Positions 26,301 to 37,857 of a DNA stretch of 64,000 bases are shown one piece after another (the first letter of the stretch is position 1; each line of letters begins with the position of its first letter). A program made the position numbers and the translations under genes. The notes beneath the pieces were generated by a model. The model did not search any database and was not told the origin of the DNA. It was given only the letters and a program-made list of their open reading frames with translations. The stretch is from contig NC_133935.1 in the NCBI RefSeq assembly GCF_031877795.1, positions 81,001,748 to 81,065,747 on the forward strand, written 5' to 3'. This stretch comes from Strix aluco. Its lineage: Eukaryota > Chordata > Aves > Strigiformes > Strigidae.

Positions 26301-29254
26301 GCTTTTTTTGAAGTGGAATCTGTGTTTTGATGAATCCTGCTAGAAACCAAAGCCGTATTACAAAGCCAGAACTGCATTAATGGATACTGGCTACTTAGAA
26401 GAGGTTAAACCTCACTTTGACTATGTCGTAATCTGGACGATTTTTTTCTGGCATCCAGGAATTTTGGACCTAACTAAAATTAAGAATCTCTTGCTGATTT
26501 TGAGGGGGCTCGGTTTAGACTATATTGCTGAGATCCAACACCAGAGAAGCCTGTAGAAGTTTGCCTCCATTGATTTAGGATCATGTTTCCTATAAGAAAG
26601 ATTGTACTCAGTGATAGTGATCAACATTTATGAAACATATTTCTAACCAGCGGTAGCACAGTCTCCTCTCCCGTGAGAAGACTACTGAGCATTGCAGTTT
26701 CTTGACAAAAGATACTGCCAAAATCTTACATGAGTTTAAGGGGAGGCTGGACAGGTTCAGCGAAAAAAGATCTATTATTTATGGAAATCTACATCTATTT
26801 GTACAAATTAGTAGAAATCTACAACCAGCTCAGGAAGCTGCAGGTGGCTAGAGGCTGTGATTGGGGTCTCGTGTATGTTTGCCTTTTTCTTGTAATTTTC
26901 CCTGGGCATCTACTTTTGTTCACTGCCAGAGATGGGTCTAGACAGATTTGTAATTCGAACACTGCAGCCACTCCTACAGCCTTTTTATGTCTTTATGCTA
27001 TGAGTGATCAGGAGGAAGTGCAAGAAAAGAGGTTTCCAAGAGGGTCCTATGAGACCTGTCCACAGGACAGACTGTGCTTCCTTGGGCTGGCAATGCAGGC
27101 TGAGGTTGAGGAAGGATAATCTGTGGGTAGTCCCACCATGTCCTCAGATGAGTGTTCCTCCTTCTATCATCTGTCATCCCAATCTATCTTGCCCTCCTTG
27201 GCACAAATTAATGATCTAATGAAGAGCACATAGATGATCGCAGCAATGAGACAGCTTGTTCATTTCCCACCAGAGATGGCAAAATTCACTCTGTGTTTGG
27301 AGCTGGGTGAGTAATAAACTTCCCTTAGACAGAAAGAAATGCTGTGGAATAAACATAATCTGTTTTTTTAATGCACAATTAGAATAAATCGTTAATGTCA
27401 CATTGAATCAAACTGCCATATAACCTTGGCTTGGGTTCACAGGTTTCATTAATTTAGTTACTAGATGCACATTTACCCCTGAATGGAAGAAACATTTCTG
27501 TTTCTTCCTATTTATCCAGATGAAAACACAAAGCTGTTAAATAAAAGTCATGTATTTACTAGTGCTCAAACATACTTTTTAGATTTGTGTAAAGACAATA
27601 CACAAATTAATGCTTCCTCCAGGGAAAAGGTGCTCACAAAAGGTGAGGTTCAAGAAAGGCCAGAGCTCAGGCAGGACCTGCAAAGCTGGACAATGGTGCT
27701 ATGATGTGTGTGGAAGGCCACAGAAAGTGATGGCAGTTGTCTCAACTGCTGGAACTTGCAGCAGGTACTGACCCCACAGGAGCACTAACAGGCTCCTTTA
27801 TTCACCCTTTATTCAGTATGGTAGGATGCTTCCACAGCATGAGATATTTTTGCTCATGGAACTATAAACTAGACTAACTCATCTCCATCAGCACTGATGT
27901 ACTGAACTCATCCTGCAATCCAGGACATAATTTATCTGCCTAATGTGCAAAAATGTTAAGATAAGCTTGTTCCTTTTCCGTTTGCTCTCTGACATTCATT
28001 GATCTCATAAATTAAATGTCTTTCCTATATCTTGGCGTGGAGGTGAAGCATCTCCCAAGGCTTTCTGTAGCAGACTGGGGAGTCTGAAGCAAGTGACTTT
28101 CCTAGCATTGTCACCTGAATTGTCACACATGTGGTTCTTGCAGACAAAAATACTTACGTGCAGTTCTACTGATAGGTGTATGGACATGCAGTTTTTAACT
28201 AATTTTTGTTGTGAAATAGCAATCAACATTAACAGGAGTGCTGATGTGTTATTCCATTGGAAACTACATGGAAATCAGGAGACTGGCCTGGAAATGCTTA
28301 GCTTCACTCTTGAGTATTCATGTTTACGCTACTTAGGAATAGTTTATCTCATTTCATGTTCACTGGGGAAGCCGCTTCTTGATTTGTACTCACCAATAAT
28401 TGAAGAGACGTGCAGGATTAGATCAGGTTTTATAATGAGGGGAAAGCAGCCCTGAGGCAGATGCTCTTAAGCAGAGCTATAATTTACTGGCAACCTTATC
28501 TAAGACATGGTCAGTCAATAAGAAAGCCTCAGAGGACTTCAGGGTAGCCGCAGCCTCAATCAACCTGCTGATTTCTTTATAAGGAATGCCAGCTGGTTAC
28601 TAAACCACAGGGGGTATACAATAAAAATGAAGAGTTAGGGAGAATAATGATTTATTTCAAGTGGGAAACCAGAAAGAAGTTGAAAATCTCTTTCCGTTAA
28701 TTGCTTGTGTTGCTGTCATTACTCTTTGTTATTATTTGTATTAGAACTGGTGACTAGAGACTCAGCTGAGATCATAAGGTGATTATACTGAAATGGATCT
28801 ATTGTGCTCACACTGTGCGTTCACTACCCAGTGTTGAAGACTGATACAGTGTTCCCCATATTTTCTTTCTTGATCATACAAAATACACTGTCACCCGGCT
28901 TTGAAGCCATGGTTGGAGTGCAGGCTACGGCTCTGCTTTCCCCTGGGATAACTGATTTACTTTGTCTCTTCAGTTTCTTCCCACACTTTACTCCATGTCT
29001 AGAAGACCAACACAAGCACTCTCGTGATGAATGACTCACTGAGAAAGAATCAGAGAGACTTTGAACTCAATTTAGCACAACTTCCCCAGGAAGAGTGACC
29101 CCAGAAGTCCTAGTAGCATGCAGGGCCAGAGATAATGCAGGCAGAATTTCACAGTGCCTAAGACATGCCTGAGCCAGCCAGAGATGTCACATGCAGATCA
29201 CAGACCTGAACCAGTTCTGGAGTGGAGACGCACTCCAGTGTGCAACCTACTTGT

Positions 29255-29330
29255 TACTGGGATAGTGAGACCTAGGAGGTCTGACTCCTGTTCCCAGAAT
29301 TACTACTAGACCAGTGTGTTGACTTGGATG
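29255..29330 (-). repeat. ancient MIR-like SINE relic
   Basis: 'gagacctaggaggtctgact', then 'cctgttcccagaattactac' and 'tagaccagtg', keep the order of the inverted MIR 5' part ('...acccaggtctcctgactcc...gtgctctaaccactagacca'). It is decayed and fewer than 80 bp long. Confidence 0.4.
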
Positions 29331-31174
29331 TCTCTGTCAACTCTACCACTTCTCTAAGTCATTTGCCATCCTGTGGCTTTTTCTGTTATTCTAGGAATTT
29401 ATTGAAAATCAGAGCAGCTTGGCTAATATGAAGGATTTCTAGGTGCTCAACAACTGCTGTAGTATGATAAGCAGAGCTAATCTGCCCATGCAAGGGGACT
29501 TGGACACACTCAAAACTCTTTGGGTGTGCTGTGCATGAACCCACTGATTTTGCAGGGCTTACACAGAAGGGCTGAGATTTTGAGCTTGCACAAGACTTGC
29601 TCCTCTGCACAGCATGACCCATGGTCATGGCGTTCTGCATAGGAAATCCCACATAGAAATATAGGGAACTCAACACCTAGAGGTTAAACTTTCTGCTTTA
29701 GATGTCAAATGTCAGCAGGTATGATGCATTTGTTTGGGGTTTTTTCCACTTTATTTTCAGTTGTGGTGGATCTCTAAGGCTCGTGTTAACTTCAACTCGG
29801 ATTGGCAGTTGTTGGAAGATGAAGATCTGTAGATTTTCATCTCTAAATTAGACATGCTTATGTATTCTGGTGATAGACATGCTGGAAATGACGTGGTTAT
29901 TGATTTCCTACAGTTGTTAGGTTTAAACAGTTTGAGATCCTGTGATGGAAAATGCTGTAGAGTCTCAATCCATGTACACATTCCTCTGCAAGCGTGTGTG
30001 TTGCCCATGGAAAGTCTTTGGAGTGTAATCTTACTACCTGAAAGACAGAAAAAAGCTACTTGCCGCTTGCAATTTGCATGTACTTTATGCTTCAGAGCAC
30101 AAAGAATATCTGTCTGTCTTTCCTTTCATGGGGGAAAGAGCACTTTATTATTTGCTTTAGTGGGAAACGATAAGAGATTGTCTGCTCCAGTTGCCATAAG
30201 GCCACCCTGAGTACAGCCTGCTAACAGCCTGTCATCTTTGGTAAATAAAACAGCTTGGAAACGGAAAAATTTGCCCAGCCTGCGCGATAGTCCAGATGTG
30301 TCCTGGCTGGAGGTAGGGACAGACCTCCTCAGAGGCCTTGTCTCACTTTTTTCTGTGTCTCCAGCCATTACAGCTGTATTTTTATAGACTCTTCTGTGTC
30401 ATCCCTGGGAAGACAGCTGGGCATGTCTTTATAGAGACCCAGTCCAAGCAAAATGCCTTGTGATCTCCACGGGAGCAGGAGCAGTTTCCAAGCCTTCATT
30501 AGGCTTTGCTGCTTCATCTCATCTAGGAGGAAGGCAGAAATGAGGGCTCAGTCTAAACTTACTTGAGGGCTGTGGCAATTTCAGCAACGGCTTTAATTAG
30601 CTATGGATGAGGCTTTCAGTGTCAGACCTGACTCTAGAGAAGTCAAATGGGGAGGAATTCTGGTATTATTAATTGCAGCACCTCAAGGCTTTAATCCTAT
30701 AGCAGATGCCAGTGACATGTTGAGTCTGTTAAAACGTTCTGCATTACAACGTTGAGCCCACTTATTACCATATGCTTGAGAATCTGATTTCCCCAGAAAA
30801 GTGCCACGGAGTGCTATGCACTGTGTGTTTGTAGTATATGGGATGCGTATCATGCCTACAGATCCTGTGTCCTTCAGGATCAAACTGACACATAGATTCA
30901 GAAATCTTGAGGCCTGCTTCTCTATGCCAGGGCCAGTGGTACAGTTTATGATATCAGAATGATGTAAGATTGCTACAATGACATCAGAAGGCAAACACAA
31001 CCTATGGCATATAAAAACTGCAAGATAAGGGGAGAAGGTGGCCAGAAAACCATGATCCAAGCATGGCTATGATTTTCTGACCTCATCTTCTGATACCTAA
31101 TTTTGTCTGATGATTTAGTGTCTTCTATCTGAAAATTTTGAACTGTCAGCAAGGAATCCAGTTATTTTTGCTGT

Positions 31175-31275
31175 TCTACTAGAGCAGAAACTGAGACAAA
31201 ATTACTTATTTCAGGTTGCCCAGCAAGCCAGTAGTGGAGGCTGTATGAGAAGCTGGGTCTTAAGAGTCCTAGCTG
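31175..31275 (-). repeat. ancient MIR-like SINE relic
   Basis: The plus strand shows 'gagcagaaactgagacaaaa', then 'ggttgcccagcaagccagta' and 'gaagctgggtcttaagagtc'. This follows the inverted MIR pattern 'gaggaaactgaggc...cttgcccag...cacccagcaagccagtgg...cccaggtcttctgactc'. Confidence 0.5.
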
Positions 31276-32784
31276 AGGAAGCACAGAACAGCTCTTCAGA
31301 GACCAGCCTACAGGCAGGGATAAAATCAGTCTCCAAAAGAGTGATCAAATGAAATTCTGCTGTTGGAAGGTAAATTAAATCCCCCTTTTTTCTGCAGCCT
31401 GGGGAATGAGCATGTTTTGGATCCAACTGTGCAACATTAATCACAATATGGAATATTTGAGCCAAAGGTCAGCCACAGGGGGCCGACTATTAACATATGG
31501 GATTTATCTGTCTCCTTCTTCCATATAGATGCAGCATGCTGGATAATTAAACTTCTGAGTGCCAGCGTGGAGTGTAGCCTGTTTTTTTCCACTGCTCTTT
31601 GTGATTCGATCCAGAACCATTTCCTTTCACTGTATGCTCAGAAGGGGAGGAAACAAAAGTGGCATCCTGATCTTCATTATTAATACACAGGAAAACTTGG
31701 AGGAAATCCCTTTTATGCCCCTGGCTTTGTGCAAAGAAAACCCTGCAAACTCAAAAGTCATATTGTTCAGCTCCTATATATATTTATACATCTATGTGCA
31801 TAGCAGATGTTTCTTCAGATACTTAACTGATGTTTCTGCAGAATTATGGTATGGAAAAACCTTCACAGCAACCTGCATTCCAGTTGATTTACTTTGATTA
31901 AATTAAAAATTTAGAAGAAAAACATTTGAAGTGGTTAGATTGGAATAAAGAAAACCACATTCTCCTATGATGTAAGTCAGTGCTTCTCTGTGTTATGTGG
32001 AATAAAAACATGGGTAAACAGGCAGTGCTCATCTCTCATTTACACATGGGAGCAGGTAATGGGCAGGCATTTTGCCACTTTGGGTAAAGGAATTACACAC
32101 AGCTAAAAGATTTCTGAAGAAGGCATCCAGCTGACACTTGTAAGGCCCCTGACTCGTATAACCAGCAGAAGCACTTCCAGTAGCAATTAATCTAATTCTA
32201 ATACAGACACCTAAGACAGGAGGCATGAATCTCCCTCTGGAGGTATCTACCTCTCCCCCAGCCTACGTGACCTACTTAGACGAGACATCTGCTTTCAGAC
32301 AGCTAAAATTGAGCAAGGGGAATCCCACAGCAGCTGACTCTGTACTACACTTTGTTTCTGCCACAGTGAAATTGTTATTACTATTATTTAAGGTTATATT
32401 ATGGTAACACTCAAAGGCCAGGTATGGTGCAGGCATGGAATAAAATGCAATTCCCTACCCCACAAAGAGGACAACTCAAGTAATGAAAGGATGATTTTGC
32501 TTTTAATTCTGCAGTTTGACTGAAAAGAAATACAAACACCAGAAGGCAATTAAAATACATAATACTTGATTCATAAGATACCAAAATGCCAAACTACATA
32601 CTACATATGTCCCATGACACTTATACAATAGAATGACTATATACTTTTGGCTATAATGTTAATAAGAAGGGGATTTATCTTGTTAAATATTTCCAGTGCA
32701 TCATTCTGTCTGAGAGTTGTTCTAAAGTGCAGACAGTTTATTCATTTTTTTGATTCCAATACCCTGCTTTTCAGTTAAAATAAA

Positions 32785-32850
32785 ATGGTAACATCTTACA
32801 TTTATATAGTGCCTTTCATCTAGAAAGATCCCTGAGGCTTTCTCAAGCGC
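32785..32850 (+). repeat. old SINE/LINE-tail-like element
   Basis: 'acatttatatagtgcctttc' followed by 'atctagaaagatccctgagg' and 'ctcaagcgcc' resembles a widespread vertebrate repeat end ('ttatatagcgcctttca...gatctcaaagcgcttta'). Such fragments are often ancient and sometimes conserved. The family is not assigned. Confidence 0.4.
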
Positions 32851-34626
32851 CTTCTGGAGTTTCAGTACCCACAGTGCTGGAGGAAGAAGGCTTGTCATGA
32901 GTAAAATACAGTTATGGCCAAATTTCTTTATTGCATGAACCACTCACTGTAATTTTCATCTGGTCAAGAGGCATGAGGCACATACCATGTGCCTTAAAGA
33001 AGGAAGGGGAGCTCGCGTGGCTCACAGATGGGAGACAATACTGACTCCTCATGTGTCCCTACTCCTAACTTACAGGCTGGAGTTGAGCTGGACTGACTCA
33101 CTCTCTCCCCAGCCAAGGGTTTGGGGTACCTAGAAGCTCTTGCACCAAAATCAGGCTACCTGATGACACAAGCTATCCCTTAAATTACTTGTGAGATGTT
33201 TGACTCAGAGCTATCATTTGACCATGGTCCTGTCTCAGGCACTGAGTGAGGAATTAACACTGGGATAACAGGTAGATCTCAGCCATTGCTGGTCCTTAGA
33301 TGTGTTCTTGGTGAGTCCTTTCAACTTTCTGACTCTCCTCTTTCTTACTTATGTCCAGCAAAAGTCTGGATACAGCCATGGCAGCTTAGGGGTTGCACAG
33401 CATTACAGTCATTTCATGGAGCGCAAGCTAATACTATGTGTGGGGAGGGACTTTGCTAAATCTGCACCTGGTACAGCCAAGGATACCACATAACCTTTTA
33501 AACTGAATGTAACGCTGGAACAAAGTAGCTATCGCCATGAAAAATGCCTGTGTGCCTTTGACAAGCCCTGGCAAGATACCCAGAAATTTTTGGTAGCTTC
33601 AGCAAAGTGTTACATTCCATTTCAAGGTGTGGATGCGCAGGATGTGCTGGGAAGAGGGTTCATATCGCAGCAAAATAGCTGTCTGAGCTGAGAAAGGACT
33701 GGGAAACACTGATGTTAAGTGTCAGATTTCAGAGCAGGGACAACTGCCGGTGCAGTGTCTAAGGCAACGGGAGATAAAAACTTTATCAGTCTACAAACTG
33801 TCTTTAGAATACAAATGGTTAATGCTTACATACAGAAATGATGTGGAGAGGTCTGTAAGGTCAAGAATGCAGAAGATAGGGAAATCCAGCATTCCATCTG
33901 GCCTTGAAGGTAGTGTTATTTCTTTGCTGTTTGCAATTCCCTGGTCATACACCATTTCCCCCTCCCATGATTCAGATAGAGGTTGCTCACAGAACAAGGA
34001 ACTATTCAATATTTATACTCCCTCATTCATCCAGGCACATCATTGTGCTGCATTTAATAAAAAAAATAATCAATTTTTATGAGGTTTTTCTCCATATAGT
34101 ATCCATGAGCTTCACATACAGAACAACTATATCTCACAACACTCCTGCAAAGGAAAGGGCACCAGGGGACTGAGGCTGCCCATAACCAGGGCTGACACTG
34201 TGACCATGGACAACGCAAAGGGGTGTCCAACTTGTCACGCCACAAGTGACATTTTGAGGAGCATGTAGCATTTTATAACATTTTGTTTGTTCACAGCATA
34301 GCTTTGACTGCATATGTTGGTGCTCAGCAAGAGAATCAAATTGAACCAGAACTGACAGTGGCCACCCGTGTTCTGGATTTTATCGATTTGTTAGGTTTCA
34401 CCCAGGCTGCCTTTTTTTCCTAGTGAAAGAACAGCCACACACAAAGACCGGAGCAATCTTTTAGTACATACCGGTACCCCGGATTTCAGCTCTGCCCCAC
34501 AGAAAACACATTTCTCTCCACGAGTCATGCTCCTTACCGTGGGGGGGCAAGGGATTATTTAGGACAGATTTGGTGGAAATAGCACCATCTACTGAGCACC
34601 CAATATCCTCCCTGTGGGGATTTCTT

Positions 34627-34652
34627 GGGGTTGGGGTGTTTGGGGGTTGGGG
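34627..34652 (+). other. G-quadruplex motif, four G-tracts
   Basis: Runs of 4, 4, 5 and 4 guanines are separated by loops TT, TGTTT and TT, all within 26 bp. This fully satisfies the classic four-tract G4 rule with short loops. It sits about 460 bp upstream of the CpG island, on the same strand as the main transcript. Confidence 0.85.
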
Positions 34653-35372
34653 CTGTCTCTGCAGCCCAAGTGATGTTGAATGCTCAGCTCCTCAGGTTAC
34701 TGAGCTCCTCAAATCAGTCTGAAGTTTTCCAGCCCTGGGATGACTCAAGTTGCTGTCACTTTGTTGTGATTCAAGTTATCTGCTCTGAAGAAACGCAACA
34801 TAATCCTAGTGATAAATATACAAAAGATATCGATTCAATCCAAGTATCTACACCAATGCATAAAACCACATTTCATCTCCAAAGATCTTTCTGTTTTGGG
34901 GGGTTCATTCCCAAAGTCTGTGCATGCTGTATCGTGTCCCAGGCTCTCTCTGTCATGTCTCCATCACGTAGCCCTCACTATGAAACAGATTTTGGGGCAC
35001 ACCAAGGCACATTTTGACTGGCTGGCCATGATTTCTTGGCCTCTTACTTGGATGATTCTGCTCGCAGAGTGGGAACCTTATTTCCTGCAGACTGCCCTGT
35101 GGAAATAGCCACAGTGGACAGGGCTCCGGGCCACGGAAAGGGAGAAGAAACCACGCGGGGAAAGTTGAAGGGTGGGACAGCTGGAAGATTCCCCTTCCAT
35201 GAAGAGAGGGGTGGCTCTTGCAGGCGAGTGGGGCCACTCAACGGCCTCGGCAGGCGTTTGCGAACCGCCCGCGGGCACTCCACGCGTGTTGCCCTTCCCG
35301 GGGTGTGGGCCCGGCTGCAGCCTCCCGCCGCCCTCCCCGCGCCCCGAGGAGGCAGAGCTCCACGACGCTCAC

Positions 35373-35500
35373 CTCCGCCTCCACACCCCCCTCCAGTTTT
35401 TAACCCCCCGTTTCTCTCGGGATTTCCACCCAGCCAGGCCCCCCCACCCCGGATTTTTCCACGCCTGACAACAAAGGAGGCGGCCGGGCGGCCTCGGCGG
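35373..35500 (-). other. possible divergent noncoding first exon (minus strand)
   Basis: On the minus strand a good donor, GGCGGAG|GTGAGCG, ends an exon at 35,373. A transcript starting near 35,450-35,550 on the minus strand would use it as its first splice site. CpG-island promoters commonly fire in both directions. No downstream minus-strand acceptor or coding exon was identified, and the upstream border is a guess. Confidence 0.25.
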
Positions 35501-35540
35501 TGACTCAGCGGCGGGCCCGCCCCCGGCCCGCCCCGCCGCT
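35500..35540 (+). promoter_or_regulatory. ARE/NF-E2-type site and GC boxes of the core promoter
   Basis: GTGACTCAGC at 35,500-35,509 matches the antioxidant response element core (RTGACNNNGC) and contains a perfect AP-1 site (TGACTCA). On the other strand it reads GCTGAGTCAC, the NF-E2/small-MAF form. Sp1-type GC boxes follow at 35,516-35,524 (CCCGCCCCC) and 35,527-35,537 (CCCGCCCCGCC). This spacing just upstream of exon 1 suggests a promoter responsive to NRF2/AP-1. The function is inferred. Confidence 0.6.
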
Positions 35541-35599
35541 CCCCTCAGGCGAGGCCGGGCCGGCTCCGCGCGTGTGGCGGGGCCGCGCCGGCGGGCGGG

Positions 35600-35760
35600 C
35601 GAAGGCACAGTCCGTCCGTCCGTCGGGCAGTGAGCGGGCGGGCGGCTGCCGGCCGGCTTCCCTCCTTCTTCCCTCCTCCTTCCCTCCTCCCGCCGGGCGC
35701 CTCGGGGTCTCCCTGCCCTCGTCCCCCGCGCTGCCGGGCGGGGAGAGCCGCCCCGGCGAG
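35600..35760 (+). other. untranslated exon 1 of a rightward gene
   Basis: This is a GC-rich exon in the heart of the CpG island that ends in a usable donor, GGCGAG|GTAGGT, at 35,761. It holds no ATG, consistent with a 5' untranslated exon. Features inside are TCCG repeats at 35,611-35,624 and a pure pyrimidine tract of 35 nt at 35,657-35,691. The start is approximate, because CpG-island promoters use many start sites and no initiator stands out. Downstream DNA has no large open frame, so the protein start must lie in a later exon. The gene cannot be named from this exon, since untranslated first exons are poorly conserved. An alternative is that transcription starts further upstream, near 35,470. 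Confidence 0.7.
35657..35691 (+). repeat. 35-nt polypyrimidine tract in exon 1
   Basis: This is an uninterrupted C/T run made of CCTTCC/CTCCTTCC-like units inside the predicted 5' untranslated exon. Such tracts can adopt triplex (H-DNA) form in promoters and can bind polypyrimidine-binding proteins in RNA. Confidence 0.9.
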
Positions 35761-35863
35761 GTAGGTTTTGTGTCTCCTCACACAAAGGCGCGGCGCTGGC
35801 GCGGTGGGACGGGGCAGCCGGGGGGTGGCTGAGGGAAGGCGGCTCCCTGTGAGGGTCCGCGGT

Positions 35864-35887
35864 GGGAGGCGGGAAGGGGAGGGGGGG
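35864..35887 (+). other. G-quadruplex motif at start of intron 1
   Basis: G-tracts of at least 3, 3, 4 and 7 with loops AGGC, AA and A lie within 24 bp, about 100 bp after the exon 1 donor on the non-template strand. G-rich non-template sequence just after a promoter favours R-loops and G4 formation. Confidence 0.75.
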
Positions 35888-37737
35888 TCCCATCACCGCA
35901 CCCCCCTCCCCAAGCTGTCGGGGTGCCGCTGGTGGGAGGGTTGTGCGAAGCGGGAGGCGGCGGCACCCGCGGGCCGTGGGGCTCCCGCGGGGGAGCCCCG
36001 TCTCTGCTCCCGCGTTTCCCTTCAGGATGAAGGGAGTTAATAGTAGCCCTGCAAAAAAAAAAATAAAAAAAAAACCAAAGGGGAGAGGGGGTGAAGTATC
36101 AGGGTGCCCGGTGGGGTGTGCGGAGCAGCGAGGATGCTGCCGGTCCCGCCGACCGGGCGCCCGCCCGCCGACCCCCGCGGCCCAGCCGTGAGCTGCTTGG
36201 CGGGCTTCCCCTCGGCTCGCCGGGACCGTGGAGCCGCTGGGGCGTTTGGGTTTGCCAGTGGGGCAACTTTTATTCTCTGGTGACTTTTGCTGGCTCGGCG
36301 GGGTCCGTGGGCTGCAGCCCGGTGGGGCCAGGGGAGCGTGATGTTGAGTGGAAGAGGTGGAAAAGGAAAAGCAAATACAAAATATACATAATTCATTTTC
36401 TATATGTCCTGCCCTGAAAAATGAGAATTTAGAGTAGCTGAACTTCTGATGTGGACAGTGGATGTTTCCTTAACAAATCTTTAAAAAAAGTAAAAGCTGT
36501 GAGCGTGCCAGGACCGGAGGAGTTGCGCTGTCTCCCTGCGTGTGCTTCCATCCCTCCCGGTGCGGTTCTGTCAGAGTTTCCCTCAAGGGCCCCAAGAGTC
36601 CAAATGTCCAGATTTTCCTACGTTTGGGTTGAAAGGCAGTGCAGCTGGCCAGCGTAACTGCTGGATAAAGGTATTTTGGGACTTCACAAAGCGAAGGGGT
36701 GCAATGCAGGAGTTCTGTGTAACTGAACTACTTGTTTGCTTCTTCCGTTGGATTTTTTTCATAGCTTAATGAGTTCTGGCATATATCAATACTGTGTGAA
36801 CACAGTATACGGCTGTGGCTGGTGTTGGAGCAGAGTCTGGTCCTATAAGTTCAGGGCAATGCTTGTAGCAAACTTGAGAGAGAGGCAGGAACATGTGAAC
36901 TTTTGGGGTTTCGTTGAGAATTTGCATAGTCTAACAAAAACACAACAAAACGAGGAAAAGATGCTTCTGTGTGAGCGTAATTTGGTCGCTGTGTGTAGTT
37001 TGTGGTGGGAGCGTTGTTGAATAACTCTGGCAGGGGTGCTGTTCTGCGTTGTGGTACGTGTATGTGTGCGCTAAATCCTGTAGCACCAATGAGGATATTT
37101 AACTTTCATTGACTTGGCAAAGAAGTAGGAGCATGGAAGAACATTGTTAAAAATGGGAATAATTGCTTGTGGATCTCGTAGGCAGTTTGAGAGGCTTTTA
37201 AACTGTCTTTACTTTCCTTGTGAGATGAACAGGACACTGAGAATCTCTTGCTTTATTGATGGTTTTCCTAGCAATATATGGACAGACAGCATGCACTATG
37301 AATGTGATAGCTGCTTGCTTATTGTCAGCGATATTTGCTCAGGGACAATAAACAATTGTTTGCTGGGCTTTATTAAAAAGAACCACAAAGGCCCCATATC
37401 TCCTAAAACAAAGCCTTTATTGTCTTAAAGCAACTGTGGGCCAATTTCATGCTTGGTGTAGTTCCACTGATGTCCGTGGAGTTTTGCCAGGGATGATTTT
37501 GGCAGGTGAAGTGTCACTTCTGTTTTTCAGTGTCCAAAATGCTCAAGAGTAATACTGCTATTTTGCCTCCAGCACTTAAGTATTGTTAGTTAAAATGGTA
37601 TGCTGATCGCTTCCCAAAAGTAAGAGGTAGAGGTGGGAGAGTCATCTCATCAAGTCCTCTAAATACTTTCCCATTTGTTTTCTCCTTTCTGCTTCAGATC
37701 TTACATCCCTTAATTTACTCTCTTCCTTCTTTTTCAG

Positions 37738-37857
37738 TCTTAGCACCTTTTTTATCTCTTCAAAATTAAGAAGTTTCTCTGAACTCCGGCTCAACCTTGA
37801 GCATTTAACGGTTTGAGACTAGCAGTGTTGAACCCTACAGCACCCCTGCACGACTAG
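37738..37857 (+). other. candidate untranslated exon 2 (120 bp)
   Basis: The acceptor is strong: a pyrimidine-rich run ending 'cttccttctttttcag' at 37,737. The donor ACTAG|GTAAGTGAG at 37,858 is close to the ideal consensus. The 120 bp between them has no ATG in any frame, which fits a second untranslated exon lying 2 kb after exon 1. Two strong sites facing each other at a normal exon distance make this one of the better candidate exons in the window. It could be alternatively used. The case rests on splice signals only. Confidence 0.45.

Larger units (their letters stand above)
23391..34620. other. long noncoding stretch upstream of the CpG island
   Basis: About 11.2 kb has no supported gene. 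It contains MIR-like relics (29,255-29,330; 31,175-31,275), an old SINE-type tail (32,785-32,850) and no CR1. Open frames are at most about 130 codons and have no recognisable content. Part of it is likely distal promoter sequence of the gene starting at the CpG island. Confidence 0.5.
35090..36340. promoter_or_regulatory. CpG island promoter region
   Basis: Base composition changes sharply from AT-leaning to very GC-rich with dense CpG (for example 'ccgcgccggcgggcgggcga' at 35,583 and 'gaccgggcgcccgcccgccg' at 36,151). The densest part is 35,220-35,780, with a second peak at about 36,120-36,240. Undiminished CpG density implies an unmethylated germline promoter. There is no TATA box at a sensible place, as expected for a broad housekeeping-type promoter. 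The island covers the proposed exon 1 and the first 0.5 kb of intron 1. Confidence 0.95.

Noticed and set aside
34440-34500. Short palindrome TACCGGTA near 34,470
   Set aside because: Eight bases only, expected by chance, and no neighbouring structure.
35369-35896. 175-codon minus-strand open frame across the CpG island
   Set aside because: It is very rich in Pro, Arg, Gly and Ala, as any frame in GC-rich DNA would be. Stop codons are rare there by composition, and it is antisense to the better supported exon 1.
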